Positions 52,354 through 61,327 of a stretch of DNA of 64,000 nt are shown one piece after another (the first letter of the stretch is position 1; the number at the start of each line of letters is the position of its first letter). Origin of the DNA: Halobellus sp. MBLA0158 (lineage in GTDB: Archaea; Halobacteriota; Halobacteria; Halobacteriales; Haloferacaceae); the NCBI RefSeq assembly GCF_041477585.1, contig NZ_JBGNYA010000001.1, forward strand, positions 992,001-1,056,000, given 5' to 3'. The translations under genes and the position numbers were made by a program. Under the pieces are notes generated by a model, which was not told the DNA's origin, ran no database searches, and worked only from the letters and a program-made list of their open reading frames with translations.

Positions 52354-53145
52354 GTGACGCCCTCGTCTCGCGACCGTCCCTCCGTCCGCCGCATCGCCGT
52401 CCCCGTCGAGGATCCGGTCCCGACGGGCTCGACGAACGCGTACCTCGTCGACGACGCCCTCCTCGTCGATCCGCCGGCGCGCAGCGACGACCTCGACGCC
52501 GCCGTCGCCGACGCCTCGATCGAACACCTCGCGGTCACGCACGCGCATCCCGATCACGTCGGCGCCGTCGCCCACTACGCCGCCGAGACGGACGCGACGG
52601 TCTGGTGCCGCCGGGGTCGCGAGGGCCGCTTCGTCGAGGCGACGGGCACAGGGCCCGACCGGACCTTCGTCGAGGGCACCGACCTCCCGACGGGCGCCTC
52701 CGTGCTCGACGTCCCCGGCCACGCCCCGGACCACGTCGCCTTCGAGACCGATCGGGGAGTCCTCTGCGGCGACGTCGCGACCGCCGAGGGCAGCGTCGCC
52801 GTCGCGGCGCCCGAGGGCGACGTCCGCGCGTACCTGGTCGCGCTCCGCCGCCTCATCGCCCGCGACCCGCCGCGGCTGTTCCCCGGTCACGGGCCCGTGA
52901 TCGAGGAGCCCCGCACCGCGTGCGAGCGGCTCTACCGCCACCGCCTCGACCGGGAGCGACGGGTCCTCGATGCGGTCCGCGCGGGCGCCGGCGACGTCGA
53001 CGCGGTGCTCGATGCGGCCTACGACGCGGACCTAGCCGGCGTCCGCGACCTCGCGCGCCGGACCGTCGTCGCCCACCTGGAGAAGCTCGCGACGGAGCGC
53101 CGCGTCGACTTCGACCGCGACGCCGAGACGGTCGCGCCGCGGTGA
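52354..53145 (+). CDS. MBL-fold metallo-hydrolase
   Basis: 263-aa protein. The metal motif is THAHPDHVGAVAHY (about 63-76, HxHxDH), later HAPDHVAF (about 123-130), CGDVAT and FPGHGPV (about 172-178). The C-terminal region (about 190-263) is helical, as in LACTB2-like MBL proteins with a winged end. It probably hydrolyses an ester, thioester or nucleic acid. The start is GTG 52354. Confidence 0.88.
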   Translation: MTPSSRDRPSVRRIAVPVEDPVPTGSTNAYLVDDALLVDPPARSDDLDAAVADASIEHLAVTHAHPDHVGAVAHYAAETDATVWCRRGREGRFVEATGTGPDRTFVEGTDLPTGASVLDVPGHAPDHVAFETDRGVLCGDVATAEGSVAVAAPEGDVRAYLVALRRLIARDPPRLFPGHGPVIEEPRTACERLYRHRLDRERRVLDAVRAGAGDVDAVLDAAYDADLAGVRDLARRTVVAHLEKLATERRVDFDRDAETVAPR

Positions 53146-53221
53146 CGTCGACTCGCGGCTTCCCTCTATTTCCCCGCCCCCGACCGGGAGCGTTTTGTTC
53201 GCGTCGCCGGGACACAGAGAC

Positions 53222-53986
53222 GTGAGCGAGGCCCCCTCCCTGGAAGCGGAGCTCGACCGCGCCCGCGAGCTGTCGGTGTCGGACCTCGCGGACGCCATCG
53301 AGTCCATCGGCTTCGAGTGTACGCGCTGCGGCGCGTGCTGCAAGGGCCACGCGGACGAAGACGACGAAACCGAGCCGCACACGGCGACCGTGTTCCCCGA
53401 CGAGATCCGGCGGATTCAGGAGGCGGCGGCCGAAGCCGATGACGGCGGCGACGAGACCGACGACGTCGACGACGAGACCGACGATGTCGACGACGAGACC
53501 GACGATGTCGACGCATACGACTGGCGCGACGTCGCCCGACCGATGCCGTACGGGCTCCCCGAGGGCGACGGGAGCGCCGACGGTGAGACGTTCGAGTGGG
53601 CGCTCCAGACGGACGCCTGCGGCGACTGCGCGTTCTACGAGGAGGGAGAGACCGAGGGCGCCTGCCGGATCCACTCCGACCGACCGCTCATCTGCCGGAC
53701 CTACCCCTTCAGCGTCGCGCTCGGCGGTACGAGCCAGCCGATGGGCGAGGCCGTCGACGAGGAGGGGATGGTCCGCGCCCACGAGTGCGAGGGGCTCGGC
53801 CGCGACATCTCCCGCGCGGACGCCGAAGAGCTGGCCGCGGCGCTGAAGGAGCGCGCGGTCCGCGAACTCGAAGAGGCGATCGGCGTCCGCGACAACTACG
53901 CGCCGGTCGACGCCGACGGCGTCGTCGTGTACGACTCCGAGGGGCCGAAGCGGGCGGACGGCACGGCGATCGACGGCGGGGAGTGA
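53222..53986 (+). CDS. YkgJ-family cysteine cluster protein
   Basis: 254-aa protein. The cysteine cluster CTRCGACCKGH (about 34-44), then CGDCAFY (about 135-141), CRIHSDRPLICRTYPF (about 149-164) fits YkgJ/CxxCxxCC proteins, thought to bind Zn or Fe-S. An in-frame 21-bp tandem repeat (53450-53512) encodes three DETDDVD units between the first and second clusters. The start is GTG 53222. Function unknown. Confidence 0.85.
   Translation: MSEAPSLEAELDRARELSVSDLADAIESIGFECTRCGACCKGHADEDDETEPHTATVFPDEIRRIQEAAAEADDGGDETDDVDDETDDVDDETDDVDAYDWRDVARPMPYGLPEGDGSADGETFEWALQTDACGDCAFYEEGETEGACRIHSDRPLICRTYPFSVALGGTSQPMGEAVDEEGMVRAHECEGLGRDISRADAEELAAALKERAVRELEEAIGVRDNYAPVDADGVVVYDSEGPKRADGTAIDGGE
53450..53512 (+). 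repeat. Three 21-bp in-frame tandem repeats
   Basis: Three copies of GACGAGACCGACGAYGTCGA plus C run end to end; only one base differs between units (C or T). They code for DETDDVD three times. The copy number can change by slippage without breaking the frame. Confidence 0.9.
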
Positions 53987-54044
53987 CCACAACGCCCACC
54001 CGCGCGTGCGAGCCTTCTTGACGGCCCCGTCCTAAGCCCCGCTG

Positions 54045-54440
54045 ATGACGGCCGATTCAGCGGTCTTCGATCGGGTCGCCGAGGCGACCGAGGGCGACGA
54101 AGTACGGCTCACGCTGGCGACCGAGGACGCGACGGTCGGCGGCGTCGACTTCGCGTCGCCGGTCGTCACCCGCGTGGCCGCGGTCCGCGAGGAGACGGTC
54201 GACGCGCGGCAGAAGGACGTCGACATCGACGGGATCGTCGACCGGCGGATCCTCCACCTCGTCCCGCTCGGCGACGACGACGCCCACAGCGCCTACGTCC
54301 TGGAGACGCGGAGCCCGGTCGTGGGCGCAGACGCGGTCGAGCCACTGCGCGCACAGCCCCGCGACGGCTGCGGGCCGAGCGACGACGTGACGACCCTCCC
54401 GGTCGTCGCCGAGGTCGAGTCGATCGAGGTCCGATCGTAG
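54045..54440 (+). CDS. Uncharacterised haloarchaeal protein
   Basis: 131-aa acidic protein, mainly beta-strands. DEVRLTLATEDATVGGVDFA looks like a barrel or SH3-like start, then VTRVAAVREETVDARQKDVD and HSAYVLETRSPVVG. It has no membrane helix and a single Cys. I do not recognise it. It is co-directional with flanking genes but separated by about 60 bp each side. Confidence 0.65.
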   Translation: MTADSAVFDRVAEATEGDEVRLTLATEDATVGGVDFASPVVTRVAAVREETVDARQKDVDIDGIVDRRILHLVPLGDDDAHSAYVLETRSPVVGADAVEPLRAQPRDGCGPSDDVTTLPVVAEVESIEVRS

Positions 54441-54505
54441 ACCGGTCTGCGGCGCTCTGCGATCGGAGCCGAAACCACTACCGCCGACGCCGCACACCAC
54501 CGGGT

Positions 54506-54955
54506 ATGCGAGTCAGCGTCATCGGCGGAAGCAGCATCGACGCGAGCGAGGCGGAAACGGCGGAGAGCCTCGGCCGGGTCCTCGCCCAGCGCGGCCACAC
54601 GATCGTCTGCGGCGGCCTCGGCGGCGTGATGGAGGCCGTTTGCCGCGGCGCCGCCGACGCGGGCGGCCACACGATCGGCATCCTCCCCACGGACCGTCGC
54701 GCGGACGCGAACGAGTACGTCGACGAGGCGATCGCGACCGGGCTGGGCCACGCGCGGAACCCCCTCGTGGTGATGAACGGCGACGCGGTCGTCGCGGTCG
54801 ACGGCGGGGGCGGCACGCTCTCGGAACTGGGCTTCGCGTCGGTCTACGACCGGCCGACCGCCGGCATCGGCACTCACGAGGCCGCACACGTCGAGGCCGT
54901 CGAGACGGCCGAAGAAGCGGTGGAGTACGTCGAGCGCGAGGCGCGCGCGGAGTAA
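54506..54955 (+). CDS. TIGR00725/LOG-like Rossmann protein
   Basis: 149-aa protein. MRVSVIGGSS is followed by LGRVLAQRGHTIVCGGLGGV (about 23-42) and MEAVCRGAADAGGHTIGILP; the PGGxGTxxE-like motif is VDGGGGTLSELGFA (about 96-109). It fits the TIGR00725 family related to LOG proteins and molybdenum-cofactor carrier proteins. Substrate unknown. It is convergent with dph2 (4 bases apart). Confidence 0.85.
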   Translation: MRVSVIGGSSIDASEAETAESLGRVLAQRGHTIVCGGLGGVMEAVCRGAADAGGHTIGILPTDRRADANEYVDEAIATGLGHARNPLVVMNGDAVVAVDGGGGTLSELGFASVYDRPTAGIGTHEAAHVEAVETAEEAVEYVEREARAE

Positions 54956-54959
54956 CGAC

Positions 54960-55994
54960 CTACCAGGTGCCGTGGAAGGTGTCGAACGAGAGCGAATCGA
55001 GCGGCTCGTCGCCGACGGCGATCCGGTACTCCCCGGGCGTCAGCATCGGCTTGTGGAACTGCGGGCCGTCGTCGGTCGTGATCCGCGGACAGCCCGTGTT
55101 GACGAACGCGTCCATGTCGAAGTTTCGCAGTCGATCGGGCGTCACCTCGTCCATCGTGATGAGGTAGGCGTCGTCGTTGTCCTCGATGATCTCCTCGGCG
55201 ATCTCCATCCGGCCCTGACCGATCTTCGTGCAGAAGATGACGCCCCACTTCTCGGCGTCCATCGCGCGGTGGACGGCCCCGTAGCGCTGCTTCATGAACT
55301 TCTCCGTGTCGGCGACGGTCACGACGTTGTTGACGGGGTCGGCGATCAGCACCTTCTTTTCGGGGTGCTCCATCGCGAGGCCGAGCGGGTGGAACTTCCC
55401 GCCGCCGACGTAGAGCACCTGGTCGGCGTCGATGTCGGCCGACGCGTAGTTGCAGCCGAGCACCTGGCCCTCGTAGGTCAGGCGATCGTCGCCGCGACGG
55501 GTGTGGACGTCGTAGCCGCGCTCTTCGAGCCACGCGACCATCTCGTCGAAGCGGTTCATGTGCTGGGCGGTCGTGACGAGGCCGACCTCCTCGTCGGGGA
55601 GTTCGTCGACGGCCTCTTCGAGGATCGGGAACGGGTCGACGTTCGAGAAGAGAGGGACGTAGATGATCTTGTCCGACTCCTTCATCGGGGAGTGACCGAA
55701 GTGGACGAAGACGTCGGTGCGGCGCATCAGGTAGGTGTCGAGGTCGCAGGCGCCGTAGCAGGGCTGGCCCGACAGCATAAACGTCACGTCGTCGTCGCAC
55801 AGTTCCCGGAGGTCGTCGGCGACGGCCGGGCCGCGGCGCTTCAGCCCCTCGGGGAACTGCAATCCGACGCGGCTAGCGTCGCGCTCTTCGATCTCCTCGA
55901 CGATGCGGTCGAGTTCGTAGTCCCACTCCCGGTCGTGCTTCAGCGACATCCCGGTGTTTCGGAGGTCTCCCTCGGTGGCGGCGTCCTGGCTCAT
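54960..55994 (-). CDS. dph2: Diphthamide biosynthesis enzyme Dph2
   Basis: 344-aa radical-type 4Fe-4S SAM enzyme transferring the 3-amino-3-carboxypropyl group to EF-2 His. The first cluster Cys is in SGQPCYGACD (about 79/83), the second in LGCNYAS and the third in NTGCPRI. ASRVGLQFPEGLKRRGPAVA is the family start. I chose ATG 55994. Dph6 is far upstream in the window (20106); Dph5 is not seen. Confidence 0.93.
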   Translation of the reverse strand: MSQDAATEGDLRNTGMSLKHDREWDYELDRIVEEIEERDASRVGLQFPEGLKRRGPAVADDLRELCDDDVTFMLSGQPCYGACDLDTYLMRRTDVFVHFGHSPMKESDKIIYVPLFSNVDPFPILEEAVDELPDEEVGLVTTAQHMNRFDEMVAWLEERGYDVHTRRGDDRLTYEGQVLGCNYASADIDADQVLYVGGGKFHPLGLAMEHPEKKVLIADPVNNVVTVADTEKFMKQRYGAVHRAMDAEKWGVIFCTKIGQGRMEIAEEIIEDNDDAYLITMDEVTPDRLRNFDMDAFVNTGCPRITTDDGPQFHKPMLTPGEYRIAVGDEPLDSLSFDTFHGTW

Positions 55995-56156
55995 TGCACC
56001 GCCGTAGCCCGCCGACGCCAATAACCTCGGCGGTTCCGCAATCGGAGGAAAACGACCGTGAACGTCCGGTTCGGTCGCCTCCTCGACCCGGGGCGAGCCC
56101 CGGCCGCGGCCGCGCCGTCCGGTAGCTTGAAACGCGCCGCGCCCTCAGGTGCGAGT
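55995..56156. promoter_or_regulatory. Divergent promoter region between dph2 and YlbF-like gene
   Basis: 162 bases of GC-rich DNA. The reading frame 5' of the YlbF-like gene is open to 56058 but has no family features. No clear TATA box; GTAGCTTGAAACG (56123-56135) is the most AT-rich spot and about 22-34 nt before ATG 56157. Confidence 0.35.
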
Positions 56157-56531
56157 ATGAGCGTCCAGACGGACAAGCTCGAAGAGCTCGGTCGGGAACT
56201 CGGCGACGCCATCGCCGAGACGCCGGAGTACCAGGCGTTCGAGGAGGCGAAGGCGGCCGTCGAGGCCGACGACGAGGTCCAGGCGCAGATCTCGGAGTTC
56301 CGCGAGCTCCGCGATCAGTATATGCAGGCCCGACAGATGGGTCAGGCGAGCGAGGAGTCCCTGCAGAAGGTCCAGGAGGCCCAGGAGGAGCTCCACGCGA
56401 TGCCGAAGATGGCGGAGTACGTCGACGCCCAGGAGGAACTCCAGGACCGCCTGGAGGCCGTCAACGAGGCCATCTCCGCGCCCCTCGACGTCGACTTCGG
56501 CGGCGAGGCCGGCGGCTGCTGTCACGACTGA
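56157..56531 (+). CDS. YlbF-family (Com_YlbF) helical protein
   Basis: 124-aa all-helical protein. TDKLEELGRELGDAIAETPE, then YQAFEEAKAAVEADDEVQAQ and EFRELRDQYMQARQMGQASE fit the YlbF/YmcA domain, which in Bacillus helps RNase Y. The C-terminus is a Gly/Cys motif GGEAGGCCHD that could bind metal or a cluster. In archaea the partner is unknown. ATG 56157 gives the family start. Confidence 0.85.
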   Translation: MSVQTDKLEELGRELGDAIAETPEYQAFEEAKAAVEADDEVQAQISEFRELRDQYMQARQMGQASEESLQKVQEAQEELHAMPKMAEYVDAQEELQDRLEAVNEAISAPLDVDFGGEAGGCCHD

Positions 56532-56610
56532 CCGGCCGTCGCCCGCTCGTCCGTCCGTTTCTCGCGGCGCCCGCCGAGGATTTATATACGAGACCGGGGC
56601 CAGGAGCGGT

Positions 56611-57207
56611 ATGCTCGCGATCGCCGGCGGCAAGGGAGGAAGCGGGAAGACGACCACGACGCTCGGGCTGGCCCGCGCCCTCGACGGCCCCGCCCTCGCC
56701 GTCGACGCCGACTGCGACCTCCCGAACCTCCACTCGCTCGCCGGCGTCCCGCGGGACCCGCCCGGCGGAAGCCCCGGCCATCCAGACCCCGACGGCCGGG
56801 AGACGCTGATCCGACCGGCGCCGCGGAACGCGCCCGACGGTATCGGGAACCGGCTCCGACGCCTGGCCGACTTCGGCGGCCGCGTGCTCGTCGACTGCCC
56901 CGCGGGCGCCGGCCCCGACGCCGCCGTACCGCTCCGGGTCGCGGACGCGGTCCTCCTCGTCGCCACGCCCTGCGTGCCGGCGCTGCGCGACGCCGCGAAG
57001 ACGGCGGCGATGGCCCGCGCGCTCGGCACTCGCGTCGTCGGCGCGGTGCTTGTCCGCGCCCGCATCGAGCCGCCCGGCGTCGCCGACCTGCTCGGCTGTC
57101 CCGTGCTCGCGACGGTGCCGCCCGCGGCGACGCCGCTCGAATCCCCGGCCGTCAGCCGCGCGTACGACGGTCTCGCCCGCTCCCTCCCGGATCGACAGAA
57201 AGCCTAA
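56611..57207 (+). CDS. MinD/ParA-like deviant Walker ATPase (short)
   Basis: 198-aa SIMIBI ATPase. Deviant Walker A is GGKGGSGKTTTTLGLA (about 6-21), switch I AVDADCDLPNLHSL (about 31-44), and switch II VLVDCPAGAGPDAAVPLRVA (about 92-111). True MinD has about 260 aa and a C-terminal membrane helix; here it ends DGLARSLPDRQKA without an obvious one. TTTATATACGAG at 56580-56591 is a TATA box 20-31 nt upstream. The RecA-like gene starts 24 bases after its stop. Confidence 0.85.
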   Translation: MLAIAGGKGGSGKTTTTLGLARALDGPALAVDADCDLPNLHSLAGVPRDPPGGSPGHPDPDGRETLIRPAPRNAPDGIGNRLRRLADFGGRVLVDCPAGAGPDAAVPLRVADAVLLVATPCVPALRDAAKTAAMARALGTRVVGAVLVRARIEPPGVADLLGCPVLATVPPAATPLESPAVSRAYDGLARSLPDRQKA

Positions 57208-57231
57208 GCCCGTCGCCTTCGTACCCCCGCT

Positions 57232-57858
57232 GTGGCATCACGGCTCTCGACCGGCGTCAGCGTCCTCGATCGCCAACTCGACGGGGGGATCCCGCCGGGG
57301 AGCATCGTGCTCCTCGCGGCGGACCCCGCCAGCCAGTCGGAGCTGTTCCTCTACGAACTGACCGCGGTCCGCGCGACGCTGTACCTCACGACGATCCGCT
57401 CGGACCAGGCCGTCCGCGACGCCCTCGATCGGATGCCGGGCCACGTCGGCGACCCGACGATCCGTGACGTCGGCGGCAACGCGCCGCTGGACACGGCGAA
57501 CCGCTTCGTCCGCGACCTCCCGGAGGGTGCGAACCTCGTCATCGACGTCGTCGACGCGCTCGAAGAGCCCGAGCCCGCGCGCTACCGGCAGTTCCTCAAC
57601 GAACTCCAGACGCATATGGTCAACACCGGCGGGCTGGCCGTCCTCCACGGGATGAAGCGCGACGAGGAGTCGGCGAACCGCGGCTACACGGAGCACATGG
57701 CCGACGTCGTGTTCGACCTCCGCACCGACGTCAAGGGCTCGGAGATCGAGAACCGCCTCGCGATCCCGAAGTTCCGCGGCGGCACTCCGCCGACCGAGAC
57801 GATCAAGCTCCAGCTCAGCGAGCGCGTCGCGGTCGACACGAGCCGGGACATCGCCTGA
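57232..57858 (+). CDS. RecA/KaiC-superfamily-like protein without a P-loop (HTR-like)
   Basis: 208-aa protein with the RecA/KaiC beginning, LSTGVSVLDRQLDGGIPPGS (about 4-23), but the P-loop position reads LLAADPASQSELFLYELTAV instead of GxxGxGKT. Further RecA-like elements: LPEGANLVIDVVDALEEPEP with Walker B-like acids and NTGGLAVLHGM. Proteins of this sort are called HTR-like in haloarchaea (recollection). It probably binds a partner rather than hydrolysing ATP. The start is GTG 57232, close behind the MinD-like gene. Confidence 0.78.
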   Translation: MASRLSTGVSVLDRQLDGGIPPGSIVLLAADPASQSELFLYELTAVRATLYLTTIRSDQAVRDALDRMPGHVGDPTIRDVGGNAPLDTANRFVRDLPEGANLVIDVVDALEEPEPARYRQFLNELQTHMVNTGGLAVLHGMKRDEESANRGYTEHMADVVFDLRTDVKGSEIENRLAIPKFRGGTPPTETIKLQLSERVAVDTSRDIA

Positions 57859-57892
57859 GCTTCCTTTTCCTTCCCCTCGGCGACGTACTCCG

Positions 57893-58198
57893 TCACCCGA
57901 CGAAGCCGAAGTACGCGAACGCGGCGAGCGTGACGGCGACCGTCAGCGCAGACCAGGTCCGCGGGGTGTCGAGGCCGCCGAGGTCGAGCCGGCTCGTGAA
58001 GAGCGAGAGGAAGTAGGGGCCGAGCGGGACCAGCCGCCAGACGAAGGGGATCTCCCGACCCAGGCCGTACCGGAGCCCGAGCGTCAGCGCGATCGTACAG
58101 GCCGCGGCGACGGCCGCGACCCGCAGGTCCTGCGTGCCGGCGAGCGCCTCCTCGGGGAGGTCGGCGGTGTCGTCCGCGTCGGCGGTGTCGTCGGCCAT
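57893..58198 (-). CDS. Small membrane protein
   Basis: 101-aa protein. The first 25 residues are acidic (ADDTADADDTADLPEE). Three hydrophobic segments follow: LRVAAVAAACTIALTLGLRY, VPLGPYFLSLF and SALTVAVTLAAFAYFGFVG. Unknown family. It is convergent with the RecA-like gene and upstream, by 50 bp, of the FKBP gene on the same strand. Confidence 0.7.
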   Translation of the reverse strand: MADDTADADDTADLPEEALAGTQDLRVAAVAAACTIALTLGLRYGLGREIPFVWRLVPLGPYFLSLFTSRLDLGGLDTPRTWSALTVAVTLAAFAYFGFVG

Positions 58199-58248
58199 CT
58201 AGATCCTCGCTCTGTCTGTCAAAACTCGAAAAAAGCGTCTGCGACGCG

Positions 58249-59268
58249 TTACTCGTCGATGTCGACGTCTTCGAGCTCTTCGGCGAGTTCGTCGGCGTCG
58301 ACGTCGACGTCCTCGATCGCCTCTTCGATGTCCTCGGGAGCCGCGCCGCCGGGGCCGCCGGCGCCGCCCATCATCCCGCCGAGGCCGCCCATCATTCCGC
58401 CCATCCCGTCGATGGTCTCCTGGACGATGACCCGATCGAGGTCGAGCCGGTCCATCACGTCCTGGGCGATCTGCTGCTTGGAGAACATCCACTGCTGATT
58501 CATCGTCATCTGCGGCGTGGCCTCGATGTACAGCGTCTCCTTTTCGACCTCGACGGTCTCGGTTTCGAGTTCGCCGTCGTCGTCTTCGGCGTCCGCCTCG
58601 TCCTCGTCGGGCTCGACGACCTGCTCTTCTTCGACCGTGTCGGTCTCGATCCAGACCTCGGGGGCCTGCTGGAGGTACATCTCCAGCATGCTCGCGGCCT
58701 GCTCCTCGCGGTCGTCGACGATCTCGAGGATCTCGTACTCGTATTCGAGGTCCTCGCCCGCGAGCGGGTGATTGAAGTCGACGCGGGCGCGGCCGCCGAC
58801 CATCGTGATGACCTGGCCCTGGTCGCCGTCGATCTGGACCTGGGCGCCGGGGTAGCGGTCGTCCTCGTCGATCTTGTTGGCGCTGACGGTGCGGACCTGC
58901 TCGTCGTCGTACTCGCCGAACGCCTCGGCGGCGGGGATGTCGACGGTGCCGGTGTCGCCCACTTCGCCGCCGACGAGCGCGTCGTCGACGCTCTCGAAGA
59001 CGTGGCCGGCGCCGACCACGATCACGCGGGGCTCGAAGTCGTACTCCTCGGTGTCGATGTCGGCCTCCTCGGCGGTCTCCTCGTCGGTGGTGTCGACGAC
59101 GGTGCCGTCGTCCTTCGTTCGGAGCGTGTAGGCCAGACGGACGAAGTCGTCCTCCTGGATGGCATCCTCGGGGACGTCCGCGACGTCCTCCTCGACGTCT
59201 CCCCCTTCGGCGGGAGCGTCGGCGTCTGCCTGCGATTCGGCGGCGTCCGCCTGCTGTTCGTCACTCAT
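58249..59268 (-). CDS. FKBP-type peptidyl-prolyl isomerase (long, SlyD-related)
   Basis: 339-aa cytoplasmic chaperone. The FKBP core (about residues 35-190) has FVRLAYTLRTKDDGTVVDTT, VIVVGAGHVFESVDDALVGG and, in the IF-type insertion, PAAEAFGEYDDEQVRTVSAN and RARVDFNHPLAGEDLEYEYE. That is the SlyD/archaeal 26-kDa type. A further acidic and helical domain follows, and a Gly/Met-rich stretch (GGMMGGLGGMMGGAGGPGG) before an acidic end. The first 30 residues are acidic. ATG 59268. Confidence 0.9.
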   Translation of the reverse strand: MSDEQQADAAESQADADAPAEGGDVEEDVADVPEDAIQEDDFVRLAYTLRTKDDGTVVDTTDEETAEEADIDTEEYDFEPRVIVVGAGHVFESVDDALVGGEVGDTGTVDIPAAEAFGEYDDEQVRTVSANKIDEDDRYPGAQVQIDGDQGQVITMVGGRARVDFNHPLAGEDLEYEYEILEIVDDREEQAASMLEMYLQQAPEVWIETDTVEEEQVVEPDEDEADAEDDDGELETETVEVEKETLYIEATPQMTMNQQWMFSKQQIAQDVMDRLDLDRVIVQETIDGMGGMMGGLGGMMGGAGGPGGAAPEDIEEAIEDVDVDADELAEELEDVDIDE

Positions 59269-59402
59269 ACGCTGATCATCTCCCGTGTGACCCTTAAGAA
59301 TCACGTTTCGGCCCCGAGACGTCCAGAATTCGCCGTCCGTCGATATCGACCATCTCGGCCCCGAAGCGGACGGCTTTTGGCGGTTCCGTTCGACCCGCCG
59401 GT

Positions 59403-59978
59403 ATGTACGAGGTCGAGGTCAAACTGCGGGCCGCCCACGACGCCGTCCGCCCGGCGCTCGACGACGCGGGCGCCGAGCGCGTCGGCGGCGTGACCCAGGT
59501 GGACACCTACTACGACGCGCCGCACCGAGACTTCGCCGAGACGGACGAGGCGCTGCGGGTCCGGGAGGAACGCCCCGCCGACTCCGCGGCGGACGGGGAA
59601 GCGGACGCAGACGCGAGCGCGACGACGAAAGTCACGTACAAGGGCCCGCTCGTCGACGCCGACTCGAAGACCCGCGAGGAACGCGAGACTGGCGTCGACG
59701 ACGCCGACGCCGCACGAGGTGTCTTCGAGGGCCTCGGCTTCGAGCCCGCCGCGGTCGTCGAGAAGCACCGGACGTTCTTCGAGGTGGACGGCTACACCGT
59801 CACGCTCGACCGCGTCGCGGACCTCGGCGAGTTCGTCGAGGTGGAGGCCGAAGCCGAGCGCGAGGCCGACGTCGACGCGGTCAGGGAGGGCGCGTTCGAC
59901 GTCCTCCGACGGCTCGGTCTCGACCCCGACGACCAGATCCGGACCTCCTATCTGGGGCTGCTGCTCAACGAGGAATAA
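59403..59978 (+). CDS. CYTH-domain protein (class IV adenylate cyclase, CyaB-like)
   Basis: 191-aa protein. YEVEVKLRA (about 2-10) is the E-x-E-x-K metal motif of CYTH proteins. VDTYYDAPHRDFAETDEALR (about 35-54) and TLDRVADLGEFVEVE (about 140-154) fit CyaB/TIGR00318. It may hydrolyse triphosphates or make cAMP, which has no proven role in haloarchaea. Alone, with a TATA-like GGCTTTTGGC 24-35 nt upstream. Confidence 0.87.
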   Translation: MYEVEVKLRAAHDAVRPALDDAGAERVGGVTQVDTYYDAPHRDFAETDEALRVREERPADSAADGEADADASATTKVTYKGPLVDADSKTREERETGVDDADAARGVFEGLGFEPAAVVEKHRTFFEVDGYTVTLDRVADLGEFVEVEAEAEREADVDAVREGAFDVLRRLGLDPDDQIRTSYLGLLLNEE

Positions 59979-60070
59979 GTCCTGCGCGCCAACGACATTC
60001 TCCGAGGTAATATTCCGACCAGCGAAGGTTTCCGCAAGTTATAGATCCGGGCGGGTCGAAGCCCGTGGCA

Positions 60071-61276
60071 ATGACCGAGCGGAACATCTCTATCGAGGCG
60101 GCGGACCGAACGGCCGTCGAGGACCAGACGGTCGAGATCGTCGAGCGGAAGGGCATCGGCCATCCCGACTCCATCTGCGACGGCATCGCCGAGAGCGTCT
60201 CGCGGGCGCTCTCGAACCTCTACCTGGATCGCGTCGGCAAGGTGCTCCACTACAACACCGACGAGACGCAGCTGGTCGCCGGCGAGTCCGCCCCCCAGTA
60301 CGGCGGCGGCGAGATCGTCGAGCCGATCTACATCCTGATCGTCGGGCGCGCGACGAAGTCCTACGACGGCAAGCGACTCCCCGTCGATTCGACCGCGCTC
60401 GCGGCCGCCCGCGACTACCTGAACGAGCACATCCCCGAACTGGAGGTCGGCACCGACGTGATCGTCGACGTGCGCCTCGGCGAGGGCTCGGGCGACCTCC
60501 AGGAGGTCTTCGGCGAGGAGGGCGCCGAGGTCCCGATGTCGAACGACACCTCCTTCGGCGTCGGCCACGCGCCGCTCACCGAGACCGAGGAGATCGTCCG
60601 CTCCGTCGAACGGGAGCTCAACGGGCCCTACGCCGCGGACCACCCCGAACTCGGCCCCGACGTGAAGGTGATGGGCAAACGCGAGGGCGACCACGTCGAC
60701 ATCACCGTCGCCGCGGCGATGGTCGACGCGTACCTCGACGATCTCGACGAGTACGACGACGCCGTAGAGAGCGTCCGCGAGCACGCCGCCGCGGTCGCCC
60801 GCGACCTGACAGACCGCGAGGTCGCCGTCGACGTCAACACCGCCGACGACTACGAGGAGGGCTCGGTCTACCTGACCGTCACGGGCACCAGCGCCGAGAT
60901 GGGCGACGACGGCTCCGTCGGCCGCGGCAACCGCGCCAACGGCCTGATCACGCCGAACCGCCCGATGAGTATGGAGGCGACCTCCGGGAAGAACCCCGTC
61001 AACCACATCGGCAAGATCTACAACCTCCTCTCGACCGACATCGCCGAGACCGTCGTCGACGAGGTCGACGGCATCCGCGACCTCCAGGTCCGCCTGCTCT
61101 CCCAGATCGGCCGCCCGATCGACCAGCCCCACGTCGCCGACGCGAAGGTCGTCACCGAGCCCGGCGCCGACCTCGACGCGCTCGAACCCGAGATCCGCGC
61201 CATCGTCGACGACCGCCTGGCGAACGTCTCGGACATCACCCGCCGCGTGATCGACGGCGAGCTGTCGACGTTCTGA
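60071..61276 (+). CDS. mat: Archaeal S-adenosylmethionine synthetase
   Basis: 401-aa enzyme forming SAM from methionine and ATP; archaeal type unlike bacterial Met[21 protein letters not shown] (about 24-43), [12 protein letters not shown] (about 60-71) and [20 protein letters not shown] (about 283-302) are diagnostic. ATG 60071 is used; a GTG two codons earlier also works. TTATAGATCC at about 60038-60047 is a TATA candidate. It provides SAM, used by several enzymes here. Confidence 0.96.
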   Translation: MTERNISIEAADRTAVEDQTVEIVERKGIGHPDSICDGIAESVSRALSNLYLDRVGKVLHYNTDETQLVAGESAPQYGGGEIVEPIYILIVGRATKSYDGKRLPVDSTALAAARDYLNEHIPELEVGTDVIVDVRLGEGSGDLQEVFGEEGAEVPMSNDTSFGVGHAPLTETEEIVRSVERELNGPYAADHPELGPDVKVMGKREGDHVDITVAAAMVDAYLDDLDEYDDAVESVREHAAAVARDLTDREVAVDVNTADDYEEGSVYLTVTGTSAEMGDDGSVGRGNRANGLITPNRPMSMEATSGKNPVNHIGKIYNLLSTDIAETVVDEVDGIRDLQVRLLSQIGRPIDQPHVADAKVVTEPGADLDALEPEIRAIVDDRLANVSDITRRVIDGELSTF

Positions 61277-61327
61277 GCCGCGCTGCCGCACCGAGACCCT
61301 GATACCTCCCCGCGACGAACGCCGACC

